This document shows positions 34,398 through 41,583 of a stretch of 64,000 nucleotides of DNA, piece by piece. Below the pieces are notes generated by a model. The model had not been told where the DNA came from and searched no databases. It saw nothing but the letters and a program-made list of their open reading frames with translations. The stretch's first letter is position 1. Each line of letters begins with the position of its first letter. A program made the translations under genes and the position numbers. The stretch is taken from contig NZ_FUYV01000020.1 of NCBI RefSeq assembly GCF_900168165.1, forward strand, positions 1 through 64,000. Direction: 5' to 3'. This DNA comes from Alkalitalea saponilacus. GTDB taxonomy: Bacteria; Bacteroidota; Bacteroidia; Bacteroidales; Marinilabiliaceae.

Positions 34398-35455
34398 CTG
34401 ACACAGAAAAAAAAGTTATAATTCCGGAACAGCCCAGAAAAACCATTGGATTTTTTGAAAAATACCTCACAATATGGGTAGCACTGGGAATATTAGCCGG
34501 TATTGGGATTGGCCATTTTATTGGTGATGGCATTGAGGTCATCAGCAGCATGGAAATTGCCAGGGTAAACATACCTGTAGCAATTCTTATCTGGCTTATG
34601 ATATATCCAATGATGCTCCAGATTGATTTTTCCAGTATCAAAAAAATAGGTAAAAAGCCCCGCGGGGTTGTTTGGACGGTAATCATTAACTGGCTTGTCA
34701 AGCCATTTTCTATGGCATTTTTTGCCTGGATTTTTTTCTCCAAGCTTTATGGCGCATGGATTGATCCATCTTTAGCCGGGGAATACATTGCAGGTGCCAT
34801 TATTTTAGGTGCCGCACCATGTACGGCAATGGTTTTTGTGTGGTCATACCTGTCGGATGGTGATCCTAATTATACTTTGGTTCAGGTTTCGGTAAATGAC
34901 CTGATAATTTTGGTGGCATTTGTACCCATTGTGGGATTGCTATTGGGGATTACAGACGTTGCAATTCCATACGATACTTTGGTTTACAGTGTTTTGATAT
35001 TTGTTGTGGTGCCACTGGTTGCTGGTGTTATTACACAACGAATTCTCCTTAAATCAAAAGGAGTTCAATGGTTTAAGAATGTGTTTTTGCCAAAATTAAA
35101 ACCGGTCAGTATAGTAGCATTATTGGTCACTCTAGTACTGCTGTTTGCTTTTCAGGGGCAAAACATACTTAACAACCCAATGATTATTCTATTGGCCGCA
35201 GTACCATTAATCATTCAAACCTATTTCATCTTTTTTATTGCATGGTACGGCGGTAAGAAACTAAAACTTAATTATGCCGTTTGTGCACCGGCAGCCATGA
35301 TTGGAGCCAGCAACTTTTTCGAACTTGCCGTTGCGGTAGCCATTGCATTGTTCGGGTTACAATCCCCGGCAGCACTTGTAACCGTGGTTGGAGTTTTGGT
35401 GGAGGTGCCAATCATGCTGTCATTGGTAGCTTTTGCAAATAAAAAGAAATATTGA
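34394..35455 (+). CDS. acr3: Acr3-type arsenite efflux permease
   Basis: A 353-residue inner-membrane protein with about ten hydrophobic segments. The Acr3 signature cysteine is C143 in GAAPCTAMVFVWSYL, and the conserved glutamate is E310 in GASNFFELAVAVAI; both match residues needed for arsenite transport in studied Acr3 proteins. It exports the arsenite made by ArsC. Its start overlaps the arsC stop. A long hairpin and a 95-residue protein follow on the same strand. Confidence 0.95.
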   Translation: MTDTEKKVIIPEQPRKTIGFFEKYLTIWVALGILAGIGIGHFIGDGIEVISSMEIARVNIPVAILIWLMIYPMMLQIDFSSIKKIGKKPRGVVWTVIINWLVKPFSMAFFAWIFFSKLYGAWIDPSLAGEYIAGAIILGAAPCTAMVFVWSYLSDGDPNYTLVQVSVNDLIILVAFVPIVGLLLGITDVAIPYDTLVYSVLIFVVVPLVAGVITQRILLKSKGVQWFKNVFLPKLKPVSIVALLVTLVLLFAFQGQNILNNPMIILLAAVPLIIQTYFIFFIAWYGGKKLKLNYAVCAPAAMIGASNFFELAVAVAIALFGLQSPAALVTVVGVLVEVPIMLSLVAFANKKKY

Positions 35456-35466
35456 TTATAAAGTTT

Positions 35467-35503
35467 TTATTCATCCTATGACTCTTAGTCATGGGATGAA
35501 TAA
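35467..35503 (+). terminator. 17-bp hairpin after acr3
   Basis: Arms 35467-35483 and 35487-35503 pair over 17 bp with a single wobble position and a 3-nt loop. No T-run follows, so it may be a processing or stability hairpin between acr3 and the small downstream gene rather than a simple terminator. Confidence 0.5.
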
Positions 35504-35514
35504 TAAATCAATCT

Positions 35515-35802
35515 ATGGAACTGACTCTTAATGCCATTAAAAAACTAAAAGAGATGCTCGCAGTAGATCATCAAAGGAGCAAATTTATTGAGGTGATAGT
35601 GGGCGAACAAAAGGAGCCTCCAAGCCCAGAGTTCTCAATTGTGGACGAGAAAAAGGAACAACACAAAGTTGTTTCTATAGAGGGGATTCCACTTACTATG
35701 AGTGTTGAAACAGGCAAGGTGCTCTCGGGGTACATCATTGATTACAAAACACATGGATTCCGAGTGGATTTTATGCTGCCCGAAGGGCGTTGCTGTCGAT
35801 GA
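35515..35802 (+). CDS. Small HesB/IscA-like protein of the arsenic cluster
   Basis: A 95-residue protein beginning MELTLNAIKKLKEML, like the first helix of HesB/IscA Fe-S carriers, and ending THGFRVDFMLPEGRCCR. The GF-x-V/I-x-NP segment and C-terminal Cys pair recall the IscA C-x-C end, but the first conserved cysteine is missing and the spacing is different. It may bind a metalloid or metal through the CC pair. It lies 59 nt after acr3 behind a hairpin and is the last plus-strand gene before the convergent cluster. I am not sure of the family. Confidence 0.5.
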   Translation: MELTLNAIKKLKEMLAVDHQRSKFIEVIVGEQKEPPSPEFSIVDEKKEQHKVVSIEGIPLTMSVETGKVLSGYIIDYKTHGFRVDFMLPEGRCCR

Positions 35803-35829
35803 TTTTTGGGTTATTATTATAATTTTAAT

Positions 35830-36666
35830 CTACTTATCGCCGGTAAGTTTATAATGAATATTTGAAAAAGCTCTGTGTCCCACTGATTCTGTGTGGCACG
35901 ATTTACAATCCATTTTTCCGAAGGAATTGTCTAATTTGCCTGAACTGCCATGACAGGCAACACATGAATTAACGCTTTCATTGGCATATTTATTTCCAAC
36001 ATATCTGTTCGCTTTCAAATCATTAAGAGCCATCACAACTTTTTCCGCAACATCGCATGAAAGCCTTCTGCATCGCTCTTTACGCTCGTTGCTGTCAACT
36101 TTTACTCCTGCCATTTTACTCCATGAAGTATTGGATACGTGACACAATACGGATTCAGTGGCAAATGCCGGAAGAATAAAATCATGCGCAGGTTTTTTAG
36201 GGATGTATTGGGGCATCGGTGTTTGTTCGTACCATTGAAAAATGTCGGTAATCATTCTGTCCCGGACGCTTCTTTCGGAAACAAACAATCCCAATAAGGC
36301 TGCAGCGCCATTTAATGCGCCACAAACTGAACCATATCCTCCGATTCCTGCCTGCCCGTAACGGAAGAGATGATATGGGAAACTCTTGTAAGGTTCTCCA
36401 TATTTTTCGGCCAGCTGCATTACAACGCTTCCAACCACAGCATACATGCAACTCCCGTTGCTGTATTGCTCATAAGCAATTTCTGCTGTGATTTTCGGAT
36501 CCAGAATATCATAATCCCATGAATCCCCTGCCTGTTTGTATTCTAACTTAAATGGGTCATTGTTGGTCTGGTAATCAGGCTTAAATAGCCTGGATAATGC
36601 AAACAAGCCAACTCCTCCTCCAGCCAGCATCCCTAAACTTGCTTTAATTGCTTTTCTCCTTTTCAT
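35830..36666 (-). CDS. Split-Soret-type cytochrome c with C_GCAxxG_C_C domain
   Basis: A 278-residue exported protein with an N-terminal MKRRK-hydrophobic segment (Tat-like) and two haem c sites, CVACH at 235-239 and CKSCH at 254-258. The middle resembles the C_GCAxxG_C_C family: GSC73, VC115GALNGAAALLG, LC175HVSNTSW and C199/C204. The combination is that of split-Soret cytochromes known from sulfate reducers. It is periplasmic and redox-active; the electron partner is unknown. It lies 6 nt after a permease gene in the arsenic region. Haem attachment would need a cytochrome c assembly system such as CcsBA at 50671. Confidence 0.82.
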   Translation of the reverse strand: MKRRKAIKASLGMLAGGGVGLFALSRLFKPDYQTNNDPFKLEYKQAGDSWDYDILDPKITAEIAYEQYSNGSCMYAVVGSVVMQLAEKYGEPYKSFPYHLFRYGQAGIGGYGSVCGALNGAAALLGLFVSERSVRDRMITDIFQWYEQTPMPQYIPKKPAHDFILPAFATESVLCHVSNTSWSKMAGVKVDSNERKERCRRLSCDVAEKVVMALNDLKANRYVGNKYANESVNSCVACHGSSGKLDNSFGKMDCKSCHTESVGHRAFSNIHYKLTGDK

Positions 36667-36672
36667 GCTTTT

Positions 36673-37992
36673 TTAAAACATTGATCCAAAAATAAGTCCT
36701 GATATGGTCGCCATAATCACTACCAATACCACAAATAACAAGGTCTTTTGCGTTCCCATTACGCTTCGAATCACCAACATATTTGGTAGCGAAAGGGATG
36801 GTCCTGCAAGCAACAGTGCCAGTGCCGGTCCTTTACCCATACCGGAAGCCATTAATCCCTGTAAAATGGGGACTTCGGTAAGCGTGGCAAAATACATAAA
36901 AGCTCCTAAAACAGAGGCAAACAGGTTGGCCCAAATGGAATTGCCTCCCACCAGCGATGAAACCCATTGGTCGGGAATGATGCCAGGCATGGAAACATCA
37001 TCATAGGTACTTCCCAGTAAAAATCCTGCTATTACCACACCAATTGCCAGCATGGGCATAATTTGTTTTGCAAAATCCCAGGTGGCCAGTGTCCATTCAC
37101 GATTTTCATCGTCTTGTTTGTCAAGCAGGGTAATGATGCTTAATACAGCAACTCCCACTATCATTGGAACCAAAGGCGATGATGTTAAAAATCCCGATGC
37201 AGCAGTGATTATTCCTCCAACCACAACCCATTGCCATTTAATTTTCAGAATGTAAATAAGGGAATACATCAGCATCAGGGAGAAAATAGCCGTCAAATTC
37301 CACTTGTTGACCCATATCCAGTACCATGGTCCTTCAGTTACACCCTCGCCGGGTTGTCCCCAGTTGGCGAATACCAGAATGAGAACCAGGGTGAAAAAGT
37401 GAAAAGAGGTTTGCCACATGGGGCGTTTTTCCGGTACCTCGGGAATGTTCATCTGTTCTTCTTTTTTCAGCTTCTCTTCTTTGCGATAGATGAACGACAT
37501 TACCAACCCGATGACAATAGCAAATACCACGGCTCCGATAACCCTTGCTACGCCCATTTCAAACCCAAGAATGCGGGCAGTAAGTATAATGGCAAGGATG
37601 TTTATGGCCGGCCCTGAGTATAGAAAAGCAACGGCGGGGCCTAAGCCGGCACCACGCTTGTGAATACTCGAAAAAAGCGGCAAAATGGTACAACTGCAAA
37701 CGGCCAGAATGGTTCCGGAAACCGATGCCACTGTATAGGCCAGCCATTTTTTGGCGTTGGCGCCAAAGTATTTAAGGACGGCGGCCTGACTGACAAATAC
37801 TGAAATAACCCCGGCAATAAAAAATGCGGGCAACAGACACAAAATAACATGCTCCTGTGCATACCACCTGGTTAAATCCAGTGTAGCTGCAATGGCATCC
37901 TGAAATCTTGCACTCTCCAAAGGCATATAAAAGGCTCCCAGGAAAACCACTACAATCCAAAAAAGGATTTTTAGTTCTTTTTTTAATTCCAT
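36673..37992 (-). CDS. DUF318/ArsP-type permease
   Basis: A 439-residue inner-membrane permease of the DUF318 (YraQ/ArsP-like) family with about ten segments. The family signature AVCSCTILPLFSSIHKRGAGLGPAVAFLYSGPAINI spans the first conserved block, and LTEVPILQGLMASGMGKGPALALLLAGPSLSLPNML is its pseudo-repeat. A CxC in the first block could bind a thiophilic metal or organoarsenical. ArsP exports trivalent organoarsenicals, while close relatives export other metals, so the substrate is open. It pairs with the split-Soret cytochrome and has its own inverted repeats upstream. Confidence 0.8.
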   Translation of the reverse strand: MELKKELKILFWIVVVFLGAFYMPLESARFQDAIAATLDLTRWYAQEHVILCLLPAFFIAGVISVFVSQAAVLKYFGANAKKWLAYTVASVSGTILAVCSCTILPLFSSIHKRGAGLGPAVAFLYSGPAINILAIILTARILGFEMGVARVIGAVVFAIVIGLVMSFIYRKEEKLKKEEQMNIPEVPEKRPMWQTSFHFFTLVLILVFANWGQPGEGVTEGPWYWIWVNKWNLTAIFSLMLMYSLIYILKIKWQWVVVGGIITAASGFLTSSPLVPMIVGVAVLSIITLLDKQDDENREWTLATWDFAKQIMPMLAIGVVIAGFLLGSTYDDVSMPGIIPDQWVSSLVGGNSIWANLFASVLGAFMYFATLTEVPILQGLMASGMGKGPALALLLAGPSLSLPNMLVIRSVMGTQKTLLFVVLVVIMATISGLIFGSMF

Positions 37993-38013
37993 TTATCTAG
38001 TTTTTAAGATGTT

Positions 38014-38042
38014 CGTTTCCTGACCGAAACGTATATTTCGGT
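38014..38042 (-). promoter_or_regulatory. Nested inverted repeats before the permease gene
   Basis: CGTTTC (38014-38019) pairs with GAAACG (38026-38031), and ACCGAAA (38023-38029) pairs with TTTCGGT (38036-38042). They lie 22-50 nt upstream of the permease ATG at 37992. They suggest a separate operator for the permease-cytochrome pair, related in sequence (TTTCG/CGAAA) to the operator at 41316-41339. Confidence 0.4.
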
Positions 38043-38122
38043 GTTGTTGTTTGCACGTTAATTACTTTGTTTGGGATCTAAATGGGCCGGCAGATCTTGC
38101 TTATTTTTCCGAATATGAAGTT

Positions 38123-38992
38123 TTATTCCCTGAATCTTTCCGGCACCAACAATACTGAAACATCTGAATTTCTCGCTACTTTATAACTAACGCTTCCTAT
38201 AAAAACGTTGGTAAAATATCCACGACCCTGGCTGCCCATTACAACTAGCGAATATCCTTGGTGCGCTTCATTTATAATTTCCTGAGCAGGTATTCCATAA
38301 GGAATTTTTATTTCTACATTGGTTGCACCCAGTTTTTCCAATCGCTCCTTCCGAAGTAAAAGGCGTTCATTATCAATGTGGTTAAACTCTTCCAGCTTAT
38401 GTTCAAGATGCCCGGAAATGCGCCCTTTGTCCTGCACATGCATCAGGGTGATGTTTTGAACTCCATCCTTAACCAGCTCTTCCAGATATTCAAAAGCATA
38501 CATGGAGATATCGGAAAAATCGGTGGCAAAAAGAATCTTTTCTTTGAGGTTGACTGAGGCTGCTTCAAATCCTGATGCATCATTTTTAATGCGTAAAAAA
38601 AGCAATGGCTTTTCATGGCTGTTAAGAACCTCTGATGCAACTCCTCCAATCCTGAAAAATTGATGGGTAAACGCGCTATGACCATGCGATCCCATAACAA
38701 TAAGTGAGACTTCTTTTTCGTCGCAAACCCGTTTGAGCTCTTCGGAAGGCATTCCGTCAGTCAACGCCAGACTAACATTAAAGCCCTCTTTTTTCAATAT
38801 GTCCTGCTGTCGTTCCAAATCAGGCTTTACCTGTTGATGAACTATTTCCGAAACTTCGTCATTTTCCCTGAACCCCAGAGCATAAAAAAGTACCACCTCC
38901 TTGATGTTGAGCGTTTTTAGGTTGGTCATGCAACCAATGATTGCATCAGAAACAGGAGAGAGGTCGCTGGCTATTAAAATCCTTTTAAACAT
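38123..38992 (-). CDS. Universal stress protein with two UspA domains
   Basis: A 289-residue tandem UspA protein. Domain 1 (about 1-145) starts FKRILIASDLSPVSDA and has VMGSHGHSAFTH; domain 2 (about 150-285) starts EKILFATDFSDISMYAFE and has VVMGSQGRGYFTNVFIGSVSYKV, the usual ATP-binding loop G-2x-G-9x-G-S/T. It is a cytoplasmic stress-response protein. It lies 42 nt after the ArsG-like gene on the same strand and may be part of that operon; a direct role in arsenic handling is not established. Confidence 0.92.
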   Translation of the reverse strand: MFKRILIASDLSPVSDAIIGCMTNLKTLNIKEVVLFYALGFRENDEVSEIVHQQVKPDLERQQDILKKEGFNVSLALTDGMPSEELKRVCDEKEVSLIVMGSHGHSAFTHQFFRIGGVASEVLNSHEKPLLFLRIKNDASGFEAASVNLKEKILFATDFSDISMYAFEYLEELVKDGVQNITLMHVQDKGRISGHLEHKLEEFNHIDNERLLLRKERLEKLGATNVEIKIPYGIPAQEIINEAHQGYSLVVMGSQGRGYFTNVFIGSVSYKVARNSDVSVLLVPERFRE

Positions 38993-39034
38993 AGGGGGTA
39001 GATTTAGTTTGAATTAAAATTGCTGATTAAAAAA

Positions 39035-39748
39035 TTATAAGTAAATCAACCAGATGTAATAAAGTCCTACCAGAATAAATATGACCGCTGCGATTCTTCT
39101 GAACCAGAATTCAAAGGTTTTAATTTTGTTGTACATTTTACCTACACTCGAAACACTGAATGTGAGAATCCAGGCGAATAGAATCACGGGCAAACCTGTG
39201 GCTATTGCAAAAACCACCGGTAACAAATACCCTATATTTGAAGAAACCGCCAATGGGATGAGCCCTCCAAAATAAATGACGCCGCTGTATGGGCAAAATG
39301 CCAGGGCAAAAACAATTCCAAGCAACAATGAACTCCACCAGCTGCCTTTTTTTGTTTTACTTTCCATTTTGTCGGACAAACCGCCCGTAAGGGAAAAGTT
39401 GAATTTTATCAGATCCAGCATAAATACACCAATGACAATCAGCAGGGGTCCGATAAAAAGCTCTCCGTAGTTTCCAATGGCTCTTTGAATTTGAAAAATG
39501 CTTGAACCTTGTTTAAGAATCAGAATTAAGATAATTCCTAAAACGGTATAGCTTATGGTACGACCTAATGTATATACCAATCCATTGATAAAGGTTTTTC
39601 TTTTATCCTGAATGTCTTTGCTGATAAAGCCAATGGCTGAAATGTTGGTGGCCAATGGGCAGGGACTGACAGCAGTCATCAGTCCCAGTATAAATGCAGT
39701 AAAAAGTGGAAATTGCGTGTTGTCTGCAAGATTTTGCAAAAACTCCAT
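39035..39748 (-). CDS. ArsG-like efflux permease of the DsbD/CcdA superfamily
   Basis: A 237-residue membrane protein with about six segments. The paired cysteine motifs SPCPLATNISAIGF (C30) and AFCPYSGVIYFGGLIPL (C152) are those of the CcdA/DsbD fold. The family named after ArsG exports trivalent aromatic aminobenzylarsenicals with ArsE and ArsF as reductase parts. It starts 5 nt after a small exported thiol protein and follows an ArsF-like lipoprotein, the arrangement expected for arsEFG. An alternative is a general thiol-electron transporter. Confidence 0.78.
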   Translation of the reverse strand: MEFLQNLADNTQFPLFTAFILGLMTAVSPCPLATNISAIGFISKDIQDKRKTFINGLVYTLGRTISYTVLGIILILILKQGSSIFQIQRAIGNYGELFIGPLLIVIGVFMLDLIKFNFSLTGGLSDKMESKTKKGSWWSSLLLGIVFALAFCPYSGVIYFGGLIPLAVSSNIGYLLPVVFAIATGLPVILFAWILTFSVSSVGKMYNKIKTFEFWFRRIAAVIFILVGLYYIWLIYL

Positions 39749-39753
39749 AGTGG

Positions 39754-40140
39754 TTAAAGATTTTCATTTACCGAAGCAACCAAAGTGCTCTCAAACTCTT
39801 CACGATCTCTGAATCTTAAATAATTTCTTACCTCTGTGGAAATGTCCTTAAATTTTTCTGAATCTCCGTTTCTCACCACAACAACTGTTTGTGAGCGGGC
39901 ATTGAATTTTTGAACCAGCTCGGCATTGGAGGGATCAGCCAAACGAACCTCTTTAAAAACTACTTCTGAAGCATCAAAGTTGCTCTCCACCATAGTTTTG
40001 ATGTCGTTTTGAAGCATGTCGCAGGCACGTGCCACACAGCATCCCAGTTGTGCCTTAAAATAAAGGACTTCTGCTTTTTGAGCCATGACAGCCATTCCAC
40101 TCATTAGGGCGATGGCTGAAATTAAAATAAGTTTTTTCAT
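39754..40140 (-). CDS. Exported thioredoxin-fold protein with a Cys-rich motif
   Basis: A 128-residue protein with a signal peptide ending VMAQ. The first strand VLYFKAQLGCCVARACDMLQ carries cysteines where ArsF-like proteins have CPTC, and the rest (EVVFKEVRLADPSNAELVQKFNARSQTVVVV) parallels the ArsF-like neighbour. It looks like a paralogue of that gene with a CC-x4-C motif. It is periplasmic and may hand electrons or metalloid to the ArsG-like permease, whose gene begins 5 nt later. The function is inferred from context. Confidence 0.65.
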   Translation of the reverse strand: MKKLILISAIALMSGMAVMAQKAEVLYFKAQLGCCVARACDMLQNDIKTMVESNFDASEVVFKEVRLADPSNAELVQKFNARSQTVVVVRNGDSEKFKDISTEVRNYLRFRDREEFESTLVASVNENL

Positions 40141-40198
40141 AGTTATATTGTTTAAACTCTGATTACACAGATTAATTAACTCTTAATGATCCACTAAT

Positions 40199-40627
40199 TT
40201 ATTTATCTAAAAATTTTTGAGTCTCCGCCATAACTAAACTTTTCAGGCCTTCCGGGTTATTCATAACCATTGCAAACGCCTGCTCTGTAATATTGGTATG
40301 CTCATCTTCGGTGGCAATAACCACGCTACTCCATGCAATTTCATATTTGTCGGCCAAATGGGCATTGGCTCGGTCAGAAAAGTCAACCTCCAAAAATGCG
40401 ACATCTTCATTTCCGGCAAAATTATCGTTGACTGTATTTTGCACCACCTCTTGAATGTTTACACAAGTTGGACAACGCATTCTGCCATGGAAATAGTAAA
40501 CTTTTACCTTAGCGTCATCAGCTTCGCTGAGCGAGGCTGATTTTTGGCCACTTTGTCCCGACTGTGATTGTCCGCAAGATATAACTGCAAGGACAACAGC
40601 GATTGCTAAAAATGTTCTTTTTATCAT
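40199..40627 (-). CDS. ArsF-like thioredoxin-fold lipoprotein
   Basis: A 142-residue protein whose signal sequence ends AVISCGQ, a lipobox. The domain begins VKVYYFHGRMRCPTCVNIQE with a CPTC redox motif. It resembles the family annotated as the ArsF subunit of nitrophenyl-compound (roxarsone-type) reductase. The ATG at 40627 is preferred over an upstream one at 40699 because it gives a proper lipoprotein signal. It lies between the second arsR and the CC-rich paralogue. The biochemical role is known only for a few homologues. Confidence 0.75.
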   Translation of the reverse strand: MIKRTFLAIAVVLAVISCGQSQSGQSGQKSASLSEADDAKVKVYYFHGRMRCPTCVNIQEVVQNTVNDNFAGNEDVAFLEVDFSDRANAHLADKYEIAWSSVVIATEDEHTNITEQAFAMVMNNPEGLKSLVMAETQKFLDK

Positions 40628-40664
40628 ATTTATAAAATATTTGATGATTGTTTCGGGGTTTTTT

Positions 40665-40741
40665 GTTTTGAGTTGATAGTTCTGTGTTGATTGAATCAAC
40701 TATAAACCATAAACACAGAACCATCAACTATCAACAATCAA
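40665..40741. repeat. Heptanucleotide arrays facing each other as an inverted repeat
   Basis: On the right half (40700-40741) six consecutive 7-nt units all begin with C and end AA (for example CCATAAA, CTATCAA). The left half (about 40665-40690) holds the same kind of units on the opposite strand. The two arrays therefore form an 18-bp inverted repeat (40671-40688 with 40712-40729, 17 of 18 pairing). It fills the gap between the ArsR gene and the ArsF-like gene and could form a long hairpin in the message. Confidence 0.7.
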
Positions 40742-40753
40742 ACTCATTAACTC

Positions 40754-41065
40754 TTATAAAAACTCTTTCATCAACTTCTTTGCCTTCTCCCAATTCTCAT
40801 AATTTATGCAATATTTGATGTAAGGGGGCTCTACTTCTCCCTGAATTAATCCGGCATATTTTAACTCCTTTAAGTGTTGAGACAAAGTTGATCTTCCTAC
40901 TGGCAATTCCTCTACCAAATCACCACTGTAGCAGCAGGAGTCCATGTGTGAGAGTTTTTTCAGGATATAAACCCTGACTGGATGACTCATGGCTTTCATA
41001 ATTCGCGCAACTTCCTGCACGTCGGCATCCAGCTCAACCTTATTAAGCGTTTGCGGCATCTCCAA
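40754..41065 (-). CDS. Second ArsR-family repressor
   Basis: A 103-residue winged-helix protein with IMKAMSHPVRVYILKKL and GRSTLSQHLKELKYAGLI as the recognition region. Cysteines C44 and C45 (SCCYSGDLVEEL) lie at the same place as C41 in the other ArsR, and C86 matches C82, so the two share an atypical sensing layout. Its 5' end overlaps the thioredoxin-like gene by 17-23 nt, depending on which ATG (41065 or 41059) is used. It probably controls this minus-strand cluster through the palindrome at 41316-41339. Confidence 0.9.
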   Translation of the reverse strand: MEMPQTLNKVELDADVQEVARIMKAMSHPVRVYILKKLSHMDSCCYSGDLVEELPVGRSTLSQHLKELKYAGLIQGEVEPPYIKYCINYENWEKAKKLMKEFL

Positions 41066-41294
41066 TAAGTTTCTTTAATTCATCTTTTGACGGGACACGA
41101 CCCTTTACGACTACTTTGCCATCAACTACGACGGCAGGCGTTGAAACAACATTATAAGACATGATTTCCATTATGTCTTCAACTTTTGATACAGTTGCAT
41201 TTAGTTGAAGTTCCTCAACTGCTTCCTGGGTTGCCTTTTCAAGGGTTTTGCACTTTGCACAACCCGGGCCTAATACTTTGATATCTGCTGCCAT
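41043..41294 (-). CDS. Small thioredoxin-like redox protein (ArsE-like by position)
   Basis: An 83-residue protein with VLGPGCAKCKTLEKATQEAVEEL, the CxxC motif of the MTH895/TM0996 glutaredoxin-like family, and the cis-proline strand STPAVVVDGKVVVKG. It has no signal peptide and is cytoplasmic. The ATG at 41294 is chosen over a longer frame to 41354 because the extra residues overlap the promoter palindrome. It is the first gene of the minus-strand arsenic cluster, where studied operons have arsE. It may supply electrons for arsenical reduction. Confidence 0.75.
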   Translation of the reverse strand: MAADIKVLGPGCAKCKTLEKATQEAVEELQLNATVSKVEDIMEIMSYNVVSTPAVVVDGKVVVKGRVPSKDELKKLIGDAANA

Positions 41295-41315
41295 AATAAA
41301 ATGTTTTGTGTTTTT

Positions 41316-41339
41316 ACGTTTCGCAAAATAACGAAATGT
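41316..41339 (-). promoter_or_regulatory. Palindromic operator of the minus-strand arsenic cluster
   Basis: TTTCG (41319-41323) and CGAAA (41332-41336) flank an 8-bp centre that reads TTATTTTG on the minus strand, close to TAnnTTTG. Extended arms match at 7 of 8 positions. The CG-N8-CG layout is the same as in the two palindromes before arsR at 33632. It lies 22 nt upstream of the first gene. Confidence 0.65.
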
Positions 41340-41397
41340 GTTTGTAATATGCAATCTGTTACGTGATTTTTTTAAATAGGTTATAATGTTTTTAAAT

Positions 41398-41560
41398 TTA
41401 TATTAAATCTGTTTTAAAGATTTTTAGATGTAAGACATATAAAACGACAGACAAGATTAAACAGAAAACCAGATATATCTGATCGTCTTTTAAACTTATT
41501 CTATCTGTCTAATCCCGATTCATCGGGATTTATCTTTAATATATATTAAAAACAGTTACT
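41398..41560. repeat. Dispersed ~163-nt repeat, copy 1
   Basis: Shares long blocks with 61338-61500: GATTTTTAGATGTAAGA near the left end, AGATATATCTGATCGTCTT in the middle and AACAGTTACT at the right end. The middle holds the palindrome CAGATATATCTG (41470-41481). A second hairpin, AATCCCGAT-TC-ATCGGGATT, is present only in this copy. No coding signal. It could be a small mobile unit (MITE-like) or a non-coding RNA. Confidence 0.65.
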
Positions 41561-41583
41561 GAGAGTTATTGGTGATTTTAACA

